Positions 1 through 10,543 of a DNA stretch of 64,000 nucleotides are shown here, one piece after another. Source of the DNA: Xiphias gladius (lineage: Eukaryota > Chordata > Actinopteri > Istiophoriformes > Xiphiidae). A model generated the notes under the pieces. That model was given only the letters and a program-made list of their open reading frames with translations, was not told the origin of the DNA and did no database searches. The DNA lies in contig NC_053420.1 of NCBI RefSeq assembly GCF_016859285.1, forward strand, positions 26,785,545 to 26,849,544, written 5' to 3'. Position 1 is the stretch's first letter, and each line of letters opens with the position of its first letter. Made by a program: the position numbers and the translations under genes.

Positions 1-2600
1 GCGCAGGTTCTTTGCACTGCTATACACTCGTACAGCATGATACTGACCAGACCACAACCCCCCAAAAAATGTATGCACTGGAACAGTTAGAATTTTAACT
101 GTGGGCCTATACGAGAGCTTGACCGACAAACTGACCAGGCGGTGATGTCAGCTGATGTTTGCTTATCAAAGATGTACGGTGTCTGTACCGGCCAACAACT
201 AATGAGAAATTGCTGTATGAATGCAAAATATATATTTGCTGTCATTTAAAACCAGCGTCTCCTTCCCTTTATTGTCTACTTTCAAGTCTATTTTTTACCC
301 CTGAAGTGTCTCTTTAACACTGATATTAGCATCGGCCTAAAAGAGCCGCTATCATTTAGGCTATACTGTATGTAGATACTATGATTACATATATATTTTC
401 ATAACTGATTGCCTCTACATAGTAGCTTTATGTGTATATTTACTTATCTTTTTATAGCTTTGTTGTCTGTTGTTGGTTATTTGTATCATTCTGTTCTCGG
501 CGACATGTGCAGGTACAGCAGGCAGTGTGTTTTAACATACTTGGCCAATAAAGTTAATTCTGATTCTGAGTTACAGCATCATTTTGTCATCGTTAACCGT
601 CATGTTATTTCAGCATTTAACATTACCTCCAGAGGCAAGATATTTTTTCCTTTTAGTGTAAATTGAAATAAATGTGTAGACAAGGGGTCAAGGGCCGGCT
701 CCAAGCCATAAGACAATTTCCTTAGCGCCAATCTCAGGAGGAATGACTCTACTAAACCTGTGGAGAAGTATGTTAACCACGAGAGAGAGGAGGGGGAAGG
801 TCAAGTCGCTCATCTTCCGATTGTATATGGTACAAATTTATAGTACATTTATTGTGGGGCTTTTTTTCTTTTCTCTATTGGCCCCACTCGGAAAAAGGAC
901 CCAGTTGAGGACCAGAGCCTCAACTGACATTTTGCGGGGATACAGATTTGGTGACCGAGCCTGATTATTGCTCTATTCTCACCGGAAATATTTTCTTGCT
1001 ACCTGTGCTTCAATATTTATAGCCAAGCAAAGAGTGACGCCCACTTACGCAGACCAGGAAATGTGCAATTTTTTTTTTCTTTCTCCCTGAGTGAGGCATC
1101 GCTTATCACCAAGTCTTCAGTCTCAAGGCCCTTGTTGCCTGTTTTAGAGCACTTGGTGTGAGTACTTTGCAAGCTCCAACAAGACAGTTGTTGGTGAAGC
1201 ATAAACTACGAGACCCAAAAAACATATGTGCCTAACCTCAATGCCAAACCTAACCAACTTGGACCTATACAGTACCCACATTTGATAGTTGGAACCATGT
1301 GACTGATCCATTGGTGTTATTGGGATTATTAATGCTTTTAACTTGATTGGATCGGGCTCCAGTGTGGTCACGGGGTCGTATATGAACCAGGCTGTGCTTG
1401 GAATGGAAAGTGTTGCAAGCACTGGACTCGGGCGGGGCTCAGGCATGACCAAAGTGGACTCTGGTCAGTTGTGTTTTCATTTCTGGTCTCAGTAGGGGTG
1501 TTGATCCTCCCAACGAGGCCAATATATTCGTCTGTAAAAAAAAAAAAAAAAAAAGCTCTGAAGGGCTTACGTGCCTGATTTCTTCTAGTCATGATGCTGC
1601 ACGGAGCAGGCTGCAGGGGGTGCTGGTGAATCACTGCCACACTGTCGGATGCAGCCTTATCACATGATGGCAACTGTAATTCGAAGTCCTGCTGAGAGCA
1701 GGAGATCTTTGACACGGCCTATTAATATAACATGTTCTAGATTATGAGACTGAATGTTCTTTATCCTGAGAGTCATGTCGGAGTCAGGTGGCGCCTCTCG
1801 AGACAACAAAGAAACCTTTTTCTCTTCAACTGTTTCCAAGCCACTCGTCAAATCCACTGCCATTCTTGTAAAGGTATATCTCTAACCCTCCTTGTCGGAA
1901 CCACTTTGCCTCTGCGGATTCCGCTTAGATACCGTTCGGCACGCAGCTGTTGCGTTATGCAACCCTCTACCTTATTTGAGCCCACGCTGTTAGCCCTAAT
2001 TGTGTCATTCTTAAATCTGTCACACCAGTTAGCTGGATTCATTCTGAGCTGTGTCTAGGTATTCTAGTGAATACCTAACTGCATGAGGTACCGACTGACC
2101 CGTAGCAAAACAGTTATTGAGTTCTTTTATTATTGTTTTTATTATGATTATCCTCAGTTATTGAGGACTTTTAACATTACATTGCACAGCAGAAATCAAG
2201 TCAGAACGGGTGGTTTATTGGAGGCGCAGCGATCACCTGGTGTGAAGCACTAGATAGTGCACGAGTCCCAACCGCAGCGCGTGTTAAGTGTTAAGTGTTT
2301 GCTTTTTCTAATTTACTGCTGTTTTCCCCTCATTGTGTCTTTCAGTTAACTGATTTCACAAAGAGATGTTTTCATACTATTCCGAAATTATGTCCTCTTT
2401 TTGTGTGTGCGTCTGCACGTGTGTGTGTTTCAAAACCTTTGTCTTGCTAAGGGCATTAATTAACATTTAAGTGTGCTTGACTCTTGTGGCATTTCTGGTC
2501 ATTTAGAGGCCGATACTCCAGTAATTATGATCTTATCATACTAATCCTACGTTTGAATGGTACTTTCCTATAGGTTATGATCAAAGTTGTTTTTCCTAAT
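1..2600. other. Intergenic, no gene recognised
   Basis: I find no convincing coding exon here; the short ORFs have no recognisable domain and no splice context. AATAAA hexamers on the + strand at 547-552 and 667-672 could mark the 3' end of a + strand transcript entering from the left, but nothing else supports that. There are short homopolymers (A19 at 1536-1554, a T run near 1071-1078). From vertebrate synteny eif4e3 would be expected left of gpr27. I looked for its cap-binding exons on both strands and did not see them, so it is probably outside the window. Confidence 0.5.
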
Positions 2601-2639
2601 CTGCTGTATCGTGGGTTGGTGTACCTTGAACACTGTGCA

Positions 2640-3399
2640 ACGCTGGAGGACCTCTCTGCCAATCCGTCAGCATTTGCATCTCCTCCGCGCGCGGAGACGG
2701 ACCTCCTATCTAGGCCCGCACTGCAACGGACAGGGACCGTCAGCTGAGACTCCTGACTGATCCCAGGCCTGCTCACGACGCGCAAGCGGACGCAGCCGTG
2801 TGACACCCACCGTCAGACCCGTGCAGGCGCGCCCGCCCCCTTTCGAGCCTCCGACCTCGGCTCAGCTTTTCCAAACATGTTCGCCTTTGTCGGCTACGCA
2901 GCCCAGAACTAGTGTTTTAGCTGTCGTCGCTGAGGCTGCGGATGCGTAACCGCGCCATGCCTCCGCGCCGCACTGCCCGCGCCTCTGCTCCTCAGGGCGA
3001 GCGGGAGACCTCCGCCGTCAGTGGAAATTGAGATGTCTTTTTTTCTCAGCCGCCCTGTCTGCTGGACGGGTGCCTTCCGAGATGGTGTGTGGACCCAAAC
3101 CGGGCTGCTTCTATTCAGCAGACGATGGAACAACCGACGGGGGCGCTTTGTGTGCCGGTCACTCGTGAGATGAAGGATAAGAAGAAAAAGAAGAAATATT
3201 AAATGAATTTGTTTTTTTGTTTGCTTGTTTTTTGGCGGGGATCGGGATGAGTGTGATCGGATGCTGAACGGACGCTTCTGGCTGGAATTTATTCCCGACT
3301 GCTTTCTCTGAGAAAGGGGCGGTGGGTCGTGCCGGTATTGTTGCCCACTCCGCTCGTCGATGAGTTGATGTGGGAACACGCACCACCGCGGCTGCACAG
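2640..3399 (+). promoter_or_regulatory. gpr27: GC-rich 5' region / probable 5' UTR of gpr27
   Basis: Base composition changes from AT-rich to GC-rich with many CpGs around 2670-3010, as expected for a CpG-island promoter, and stays raised into the coding region. I see no clear TATA box, so the transcription start is not placed. Two upstream ORFs lie in it: a 12-codon ORF at 2877-2912 (M F A F V G Y A A Q N stop), and an ATG at 3368 whose 41-residue frame runs past the gpr27 start to a TGA at 3491-3493. The extent of the 5' UTR is inferred. Confidence 0.5.
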
Positions 3400-4515
3400 A
3401 TGGCAAACGCAAGCGAGCTCGGGGAGAGCAGCCCGTCCTTACAGAACTACGCGTCCGCGGCCTCTGCGGTCAAGCTGGCCTCCCTGGGTCTGATCACGGG
3501 CGTCAGCCTGCTGGGCAACGCGTCGCTGTCGCTGCTGCTGCTGAGGGACAGCTCGCTGCACAGGGCTCCCTACTATTTCCTGCTGGACCTGTGCCTGGCA
3601 GACGTGGTCCGCTCAGCCGTGTGTTTCCCCTTCGTGATGGCCTCGATCGGCGGAGGCTCGGCGTGGCCGTACGGCGCGCTCAGCTGCAAGATCGTCGCCT
3701 TCATGTCGGTGCTCTTCTGCTTCCACGTCGCCTTCCTGCTCTTCTGCGTCAGCGTCACCCGGTACATGGCGATCGCCCACCACAGGTTTTACTCCAAGCG
3801 GATGAATCTGTGCACGTGCGTGGCGGTCATCTGCATGGTGTGGACTCTCTCCGTGGCCATGGCTTTCCCCCCGGTTTTCGACGTGGGCACCTACAAGTTC
3901 GTCCGTGAGGAGGAGCAGTGCATCTTCGAGCACCGCTACGTGAAGGCGAACGACACGCTGGGCTTCATGCTGATGCTGGCCGTCATCGTGGGGACGACCC
4001 ATGCGGTTTACGTGAAGATGCTGTGCTTCGTCTACGACCACCGCAAAATGAAACCGGCCCAGCTGGTCCCGGCCATCAGCCAGAACTGGACCTTCCACGG
4101 CCCCGGAGCCACCGGCCAGGCCGCCGCCAACTGGATCGCCGGCTTCGGCCGCGGACCCACCCCGCCGACGCTGGTCGGCATCAGGCAAGCTTCTCACCCC
4201 GGTAACAGGAGGCTGTTAGTGCTGGATGAATTTAAGATGGAGAAACGCATCGGAAAGATGTACTACATGATCACACTGACCTTCCTGATTCTCTGGGCTC
4301 CTTATATAAGCGCTTGCTACCTGAGAATATTTGTGCGGGCGGCCTCGGTCCCGCAGCTCTACCTGACCGCTGCGGTGTGGATGAGTTTCGCCCAGGCGGG
4401 AGCGAACCCCATCGTCAGCTTCCTGTTCAACAAGGAGCTCCGGATGCGACTCAGAGCCAGTTTGCCCTGCTGCCTGGGAACACAGACGCCCATGGAGCCA
4501 TACTGTGTCATCTGA
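3400..4515 (+). CDS. gpr27: G protein-coupled receptor 27 (SREB1), orphan class A GPCR
   Basis: Single-exon ORF of 371 residues, the usual size of the SREB family (GPR27, GPR85, GPR173), which are intronless orphan receptors of the plasma membrane, mostly neural. Visible hallmarks: N-terminal MANASELG with a glycosylation site at N3; TM1 about 24-48 with GN at 39-40; TM2 with D68; C96 and C174 for the extracellular disulfide; TM3 ending VTRY (119-122) in place of DRY; the family signature NWTFHGPGATGQAAANW (229-245) in the third loop; TM6 about 286-308; TM7 with NPIVSF (336-341) in place of NPxxY; and C-terminus EPYCVI, as in GPR85. The start at 3400 is chosen because MANAS matches the family; a GTG-started extension from 3370 is not expected in a vertebrate. 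Assignment to GPR27 rather than GPR85 rests on the N-terminus and on prok2 and rybp downstream. GC content is very high to about 4195 and drops afterwards. Confidence 0.93.
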   Translation: MANASELGESSPSLQNYASAASAVKLASLGLITGVSLLGNASLSLLLLRDSSLHRAPYYFLLDLCLADVVRSAVCFPFVMASIGGGSAWPYGALSCKIVAFMSVLFCFHVAFLLFCVSVTRYMAIAHHRFYSKRMNLCTCVAVICMVWTLSVAMAFPPVFDVGTYKFVREEEQCIFEHRYVKANDTLGFMLMLAVIVGTTHAVYVKMLCFVYDHRKMKPAQLVPAISQNWTFHGPGATGQAAANWIAGFGRGPTPPTLVGIRQASHPGNRRLLVLDEFKMEKRIGKMYYMITLTFLILWAPYISACYLRIFVRAASVPQLYLTAAVWMSFAQAGANPIVSFLFNKELRMRLRASLPCCLGTQTPMEPYCVI

Positions 4516-5590
4516 GCCGCGCTGGCCCCCAGATAAAGCCAACTGCCAAAGACCCATCTTGCTCCAGAATGTACACAGACTGGTCCCCAAAAGGTGTGGT
4601 GCACACGCAGACAGGGATTTTGTGGAGGCTGAGCCCGCTTCAGTTCAGTTTACGCACATTTTCTTTTTAAATTTGTGGCAAAGAGTTTACCAACTATTTC
4701 AATCTGATCTTAAAAAAAAAACTCACTATGAATTTACTATATTTGGCTTATCAGAATCCGACTGACTAAAGCTATGAGGCATCATGTGAGGATTTTAAAA
4801 ATAAAGACTGATGTGTTTGAGGTTGCCTGCCTCGCCAACTGGGCCTCATAATCGACCCGCCTTTTAGTTCACACCTCTGCATGTACTGTAGGTGACATTC
4901 GGTCCAAATGTAGGATATCGCCCACATGACGAGTACGCGTCATGCCATGTCCTAGGTTCGGAGAATTTTTCCCTATATATATATGCTGTATTGAGTAAAT
5001 CAACCTATTTGGTCAACTGCGATCTTGTACACGAATGTCACTCCGGCTCTCTGTTTGTATGTTTTGAAATGACATTCCAACACACCTGCCTGAGGTCGTT
5101 TGCCTTCTGCAGAACAGATGACTGAAACACAACAGAACTATTTTATCATCTGACTGGAGTCCGTTTTCTTTCACATCTGCGACATCTGGTCACTAATCGT
5201 TTCAGTTCCACCAATTAGGTACAGATCTCAGTATATTTTTAAGTAGGACATGTCACATTTGTAAATACTCTAAAGACCCATTCCCTCTTTCCTTCTGATT
5301 TTTTTTTTTTAACCAGGTATGTTGTACAGTATATTTCATATTTCATATTCTCTTAGAATTCTTTGTGTTGAGCTGTCAAGACTCACTTTAGAAGCATTTT
5401 GCTCATTCTTATTCATCTTCATCGGTCAGCTGTGTTGGGCCCATTCCCTGCAGGATATAGATTACAGATCTCATTTTTCTACAAACATGGACGATGGGAC
5501 AAATGTTAATAATTTGGTGCTTTGAAAAGGATGTTTGCATTGTTTGTATTTCTTAGCAAATAAAGAAGAAATGGATGATAAGTTGTTTTG
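4516..5590 (+). other. gpr27: Probable 3' UTR of gpr27
   Basis: AT-rich, non-coding sequence follows the stop codon. AATAAA signals on the + strand occur at 4800-4805 and 5559-5564, which would give short (~0.3 kb) and long (~1.05 kb) 3' UTRs. I cannot tell which is used. Several short ORFs here have no recognisable content. Confidence 0.5.
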
Positions 5591-5599
5591 GACTCTATC

Positions 5600-7200
5600 A
5601 TCTGTTTTTAACAAGATATCTTTACTTGATTTGGCTCTGCTCTTGAATGCATCTCAGGTCCTGTTTTTAAATGAAAACTCTACTCTCAGATATCTCTATT
5701 GTGTAATTCACTTTTGTGAGCATGCGCAGGTTCCCTCATCCTGCCTCGGGTGCACTGGTCAGTGTTTTCTAATGTTTCCTAGTGCCTGGCAGCCCCACGA
5801 GAATTGGTGTGAGCTTGTTGCATTCAGCTGTGGATTTTAAATGGAGAGAAAAGGGGAGAGTTGAACCGCGTCTTCAAACAAATTGGATGCTAAATTAAAA
5901 GAGACATTGGTATCTTAGTGTTTCTATAGTGGATTCCCACTTGTCAGGCCCATAGCTAAAAGAACACAGAGGTCATGTCCTTGGTATTTATTCTGAAAGT
6001 TTACGGTTTTTGAAAAGGGCAAGAGAGGGCCAGAGATTTAGAATTGCACTTCCATAACAAGGGACACCTTCAAAAAAGAATGATCAATGTTAAAGCATCA
6101 GAGGCCCAGAGAAAAATTCTTTTTAGTTTATTGAATGGATGAAGTTCCCAAAGCCTACATTTCCCACAATGCAACTGAATAGTATTTTTCATCAGTCCCT
6201 CCTTGCCTCCGAAATGCCCACTTCTTTCAAACCCTGCACCTCCAGTTTGTAAGGCAGGAATTTTGTTAAAGTTTTTCAGTCTCCGGCCCAAGACAAGATA
6301 ACCCCGTTAACATCATCAGGAAACTGAACTTCATGTGCAAAATTGGTGGAGTGCCCCTTTAATAACCGGAGGGGAGTTAAACCCGTACATATGCATGGGT
6401 TTGGTATATTTTAGGTTGATTCTAGTATATTTATAATCAACATATTTAAATTTCACTGCTTTTAGAGGAACAAACAAATAAAAAACAGATTCAGTATTTC
6501 CCTACCAAATTTTTATTGCTGTAGTGTGACGAAGGATTTGAAACAGCATTTAGACTTTTGTGTTAGAAAATAAAATTAGCGGAAATTATAAATGAACAGT
6601 TAACTGCTCAAAAATATGAAAGTATGAAAAAAAAGAAACAGAGACTCTGGAGACATTGGGGGATTTGAACTCATGACCTCAGTATTTCTAAATCCCTGGC
6701 TATGGCCCAGCGCTTTACTATGGGTGTCGCTGAACATCCGGTTAAAATGGAGAATCTAAAAAGACACCTTTGCTCTGTGATTCTGACAATCTGACTCCAA
6801 ACCTGACATTTGCTACCAATGTTTCATATCACTGAAAGATCTTCTGCTGTCAAGCTAATTATAGCTGGTAGAACTACAGTACGTCAGTGTCATCATTGTA
6901 AATCAAATGTAAATCATTAGTATCTGCCTAGTCTAAAGGTGAAAGGTAGGATTTTTCCTCTAAAAGTGTGATAGTCCGGGTTCTCAACAGAGCAATTGTT
7001 AAACAGTTATATAGATTTGTTTCAATAGGCTGCCTTTGCACCACCTGCTTTTCAAGCAGACTCCTTCAAACCCCGGTCCCCGCCTCCCTCCTCAAGCCAG
7101 TAGCAGGCTATTGATTCAGCTAATTGCTGTTGCATTCATTGACATCGGCCTCGAATCCGCCAAACTGCAGCTTTTAAGGACTGAGCACTTCTCTCAGTAC
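5600..7200. other. Intergenic with repeat fragments
   Basis: No gene recognised. The stretch around 6120-6365 ends in ggagtgcccctttaa. It resembles the terminal part of a dispersed fish repeat whose fuller copy is at 7740-8270 (which ends ggagttcccctttaa). A tRNA-like fragment is listed separately at 6645-6730. The rest is unremarkable AT-rich DNA. Confidence 0.4.
6645..6730 (-). repeat. Degenerate tRNA-derived (SINE-like) fragment
   Basis: On the - strand the sequence reads like a tRNA-derived SINE head: tagtaaagcgctgggc, followed by a B-box-like gagttcaaatccc. The A-box is weak and a cloverleaf cannot be closed, so it is not a working tRNA gene. The B-box resemblance is what I see; origin from a SINE is inference. 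Confidence 0.4.
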
Positions 7201-7435
7201 ACACTTTAATCACTGTGATTTACAGAGGGGGTTTCTGAGCTCCGGCCCCTCCTGTCACTCTGATCTGCCATACAACACCGAGCTCCTCATCACACTGTCT
7301 GCCCTCAGTGCATCCATAACCATTAGCATCCCAACATGCCTGCTTGTTCCTGACAGCTGGCTGCGCTCTGTTACAGGCGCGCCGAGGTCTCACTGTGTAA
7401 TTGCTGTGGCTCCGCAGCTGCAGGAAGATGCTCAC

Positions 7436-7630
7436 CTGCACGTGCTCGCGTGCAACGCAGATGCAGCAGGTCGGGTATTTTTGGTACATCGTGTTGTCTT
7501 CAGGGCACGCAGGCTCTGCTGTGATGCTGGGGAAACGTGAGATTTTTCCTGCTGGCTCTTTCATTGACTTTTTCAGTCTCTCAGTCCACTGAGCTACGAT
7601 GATGACCTTGGTCCTCCTCACTGGGTTTTC
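7436..7630 (-). other. Exon-like ORF of unknown identity
   Basis: On the - strand an open stretch of exactly 65 codons is bordered by TTCTAG (acceptor-like, 7636-7631) and CAG followed by GTGAGC (donor-like, from 7435 down). Both edges are phase 0. The frame stays open well past the donor, to 7220. The peptide is polar with clustered cysteines near its end (motif YPTCCICVAREHVQ). I do not recognise a family, and no partner exons were found nearby. It may be an exon of an unrecognised gene or a GC-rich chance ORF between gpr27 and prok2. Confidence 0.2.
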
Positions 7631-7673
7631 CTAGAATACAGTTTGGACAGCTGGACATCACTTTAAATCACTT

Positions 7674-7693
7674 AAAAAAAAAAAAAAAAAAAA
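7674..7693 (+). repeat. Poly(A) run (A20)
   Basis: Uninterrupted run of 20 adenines at the left edge of the dispersed repeat that follows. It may be the tail of an old retroposed element, but no matching body was identified on the left side. Confidence 0.9.
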
Positions 7694-7739
7694 GATATCA
7701 TCTGACAAGGTCAGGCTGAGTGAGGTCTCCAAAAATTTT

Positions 7740-8270
7740 GAGTGTATTAACTTTGCATTTATAAGAAATGATCAAATTTAGAGAGAGGCATTGCACTCCT
7801 TTAACATTCTTGGACTCACAATGGACAAAAGTATTAAAACTGTTGCAGCAGAACCACAGAAATAATTTATATCCCATGTGTTCTTCTTCCTTGTCAAAAT
7901 TGTGTGCCTACATCATCCACAATGCAACTGCTGACAGTTCAGTTGGAGAGTCGTGTTTGTTTTCCTAACGGAAACGGCTAATGTGGTCCTGAGCCGCAAG
8001 TCCCAAAAGCAGAGATGGGGAGCAGGCTACAGAGGTCTGGTGAGCCCACTTCTTTTCAACTCCGCACCCCCAGATTTTTTTAACTTTTCAAACTTCTAGT
8101 CTTCAGCCCCAACAAATGCTGACTCAAGTGATATCATTTTATCAGACTTCATAAAGCTCCCACTGGAACTACAAAAGGTTTTATACAACTTTTTTTCACA
8201 TATGCACTAGTAATCCCCAAGACCTGTAAACAGAATTTGGTGTGTAAAATTAGTGGAGTTCCCCTTTAAG
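7740..8270 (+). repeat. Dispersed fish repeat, family A
   Basis: Contains phrases I know from a widespread percomorph repeat: catcatccacaatgcaact, ggctacagaggtctggtgag, and the end gtggagttcccctttaa. A partial relative lies at about 6120-6365. No coding capacity. The family name is not known to me; recognition rests on remembered sequence patterns. Confidence 0.55.
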
Positions 8271-8775
8271 GCTGCAACTAATGATTGTTTTCATTACTGA
8301 TTCAACTGCTGATTATCTTCTCGATTAATCGGTTAATCGCTTGGTCTAAAAAATGTCAAAAATGTGTGAAAAATTGCCCATTTCAGTTTTCTAAAGCCTA
8401 ATTGACATCTTTAAATCATTTGTTTTGTCTGACCAACAGTCCAAAAAAACAAAAACAAAAGAAAACTAAACAATCTCAGCAACAAAACAATTATGACTCA
8501 AGGTCCCCATACTTCGCTGTTCTGGAGCTCTCAACTGTATCACACTTTCCTCATCAGCGGATTGAGTTTGCTTAGCTGCCGTGGAACTGTAGATCTCCAG
8601 GTTTTCAATCACATGACACAAAGAAAATCATCAAATTCTAGCATTTGAGAAGCTGGAAATAGGGGTGACTTTAAGAATTGATCCATTCTCACAATGGCCG
8701 ATTCATTTCCTGCCGATTAACTCATCAATTATTTGACTTATTGTTCCAGTTCTAATCAATTTATTAGCTGATACG
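8271..8775 (+). mobile_element. hAT-like non-autonomous element with Cgattaatcg-type ends
   Basis: Begins ggctgcaactaatgattg and continues with tcgattaatcggttaatcg and cttggtctaaaaaatgtc, the typical start of a very common teleost non-autonomous DNA transposon. An internal aagaagctgg-type segment (agaagctggaaatag) also matches. The 3' end (about 8700-8775) is degraded. A divergent inverted copy is at 13020-13258. No transposase is encoded. Confidence 0.6.
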
Positions 8776-9790
8776 TTCTTAGAATCACAAATTCATTCAT
8801 TTAAGCAATCATACTTCATATGTTGCGTGTTGTTACACCACTAAAGTAAATTAGAACTAATTCTGTCTGAAATCATGAAGTCAAGATGTTACCATTATAC
8901 TTATGCTCTTTTTGTATTTTCTATATGTATCTCTAAATCTCACGTCTAGAGCCATCGAGGACTAATATCCATTACTTAAGTGTCAGAGTGATGAGAGTGA
9001 TTGGAGCAATCTAATTATAGCTTTGAGCCTTGTGCAAATGCTGTGATTCACAGCCTGACAGGGAATAATTTCATAGCTGTCTTACTGTACCCTGGTGTTG
9101 TAAAGACCTGCTGCCAAGGTGAGCGTGAGAAAGGACCCATCTCCCCTCGTCTTTTAACGCCAATTAAAATGTTCTACAAGTTTTTCTTTTTCTACTTTGT
9201 GGTTAGGAAAGCCATTTAGAATGGGTGAAAAAATAATGTCACATCTGAGTTTTGGTTATGATTGGACAATGAAACTATAACCAAATTTGCATATCTTACC
9301 CGACGTGTCATTTTATTACTGCTGTGTTTCTCCTCACGTTTCCCTAGAGGGCAGCTGAAAGATCAACAAAAACTCTGTTTGCGGATTACTACTGTGAGAC
9401 ATTAAGCCGGTGTAACATAGAGTATTTGGAGTGAAGATTATTCTCATTGCATAATACAAATGAGATGCTAGATAAGGAAAAAGCCCTGTTCCCTGTGTAT
9501 TTTGATTGCACTCAAAAATGTAATAATACATAAATAATAATGTTGAATAAAATCTAATTAGTTAGAGACATTATTCACTACAAGCCAATTTAAAATAGTG
9601 TTTTTTGTTGTGCTCTTTGGTTTATCATTCACTGTGAAGTATCTGTTTTTAACAAAAAAGCAAAATATCTATTTTTAAAGTGCAGAAACTCAAATATTAT
9701 TGGCTCGAAAAATCCAAGAGGTCAAAGACCAGCAGTTGGATTTTCCTTTAAATATATAGTGTAGTTTAACTTGAAGCAAAATGATGATAC
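8776..9790. other. Intergenic, nothing recognised
   Basis: AT-rich DNA between a repeat and the 3' end of prok2. No exon, RNA gene or clear repeat seen. Confidence 0.5.
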
Positions 9791-9805
9791 ACTTAAATAT
9801 ATCTC

Positions 9806-9811
9806 TTTATT
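9806..9811 (-). terminator. prok2: Polyadenylation signal of prok2 (AATAAA)
   Basis: AATAAA on the - strand about 92 nt downstream of the prok2 stop codon (9905-9903). This predicts a very short 3' UTR ending near 9785-9795. Confidence 0.7.
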
Positions 9812-9902
9812 CAAAATAAATTAAAAAGTAGAAGCAGGCTTTTAAAGGCAGACAAAATAATTACACTGCAGGTAGCAAATAGTGTCAATGTCGTGTTGGT
9901 CC

Positions 9903-10028
9903 TCAGAGGTAGTAGGCTGGATACTTGTATGGTGAGAGACATTTGGATCTGCCCTCCTCTATGGTGATGCACGACAGGTTGGGCAGACAAGGGCAAGTAT
10001 GGTGGAGTCTTTTCCCAAAGAAAGGAAC
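9903..10028 (-). CDS. prok2: prok2 coding exon 3 (C-terminal half of prokineticin 2)
   Basis: 126 nt on the - strand, encoding 41 residues and a TGA stop. It begins right after the acceptor TGCTTCCAG. The peptide starts VPFFGKRLHHTCPCLP, the conserved prokineticin/colipase-fold signature with HTCPCLP, and contributes four of the ten conserved cysteines (two in TCPC, one each in LSC and KC). The tail SPYKYPAYYL after the last cysteine is longer and more aromatic than the short human end (ICLAQK). Exon 2 joins at a codon boundary (phase 0), as in the short human PROK2 isoform. Confidence 0.92.
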   Translation of the reverse strand, partial: VPFFGKRLHHTCPCLPNLSCITIEEGRSKCLSPYKYPAYYL

Positions 10029-10409
10029 CTGGAAGCAGAGAGGGACACACCTCTGATGTGAGATTTGCGTCATTTTCGTCAGGTGTAATGGATGCAGTGC
10101 AGAGACAGGAGACAGAAGAGTTCTTGTTAACTGCTTCATAGACATTGTTTTGCTGGCCTCCTCTGTGAAATTTTAAGGGGAGGGTCTAGATGCTTTGAAA
10201 GTGATCATTAGCAAAACCAAAACCAACAGGCGACAGCGACAAGAAGACAGCTCCATTTCCAAAACGTCACCAACAGATAATTCTCTGCTTCTGCTTTGTA
10301 ATGGACAACATGGCGTGGATCAGCCGATTTACCCCATAGCCTGCATCGTCACCGCCGTGATATCACTGTATGGAGGTCAGAGAGGTCAGACCGCTGTAGA
10401 CGATCTCAC
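10029..10409 (-). other. prok2: prok2 intron 2
   Basis: 381 bp with GTGAG at 10409-10405 and AG at 10030-10029. Mammalian PROK2 has an alternative Lys/Arg-rich exon at this point. I looked for a basic exon on the - strand here and found none, so only the short isoform is supported. Confidence 0.8.
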
Positions 10410-10535
10410 CTTGTGACTCATAGGGTGACAGTTGTCTCCTTCCTGTCCCATGGGCGTACACATGCGCAAGCTGCGGATCCACAAACTAACTGCACAACAC
10501 ATCCCTCCTCCACACTGCGAGTCCTTCTCACAGGC
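10410..10535 (-). CDS. prok2: prok2 coding exon 2 (cysteine-rich core of prokineticin 2)
   Basis: 126 nt, 42 codons, phase 0 at both ends. The translation begins [19 protein letters not shown] and continues [19 protein letters not shown], matching the prokineticin core with six cysteines (CxxxxxC, MCC, MC, NC). The exon starts after TGTAG at 10536 and ends CACAAG before GTGAG. It is too short to have been caught as an ORF and was found by looking for the family core between exons 1 and 3. The upstream acceptor is unusual: a TG dinucleotide repeat replaces the usual pyrimidine tract. Prokineticins act on the GPCRs PROKR1 and PROKR2 in gut motility, circadian output and GnRH/olfactory development. 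Confidence 0.93.
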
Positions 10536-10543
10536 CTACACAT

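Noticed and set aside
1368..1715. 115-codon - strand ORF
   Set aside because: It contains a poly-Phe run from an A19 tract and has no domain.
2909..3412. 167-codon - strand ORF at the gpr27 5' end, considered as an eif4e3 first exon
   Set aside because: The translation has no cap-binding or eIF4E3-like motif; it arises from a GC-rich and A/T-tract region.
3613..4197. 194-codon antisense ORF across gpr27
   Set aside because: It mirrors the GC-rich third positions of the receptor gene; the peptide is His/Glu/Arg low-complexity without a domain.
6645..6730. Functional tRNA gene on the - strand
   Set aside because: Only the B-box region resembles a tRNA; acceptor stem and A-box are not intact.
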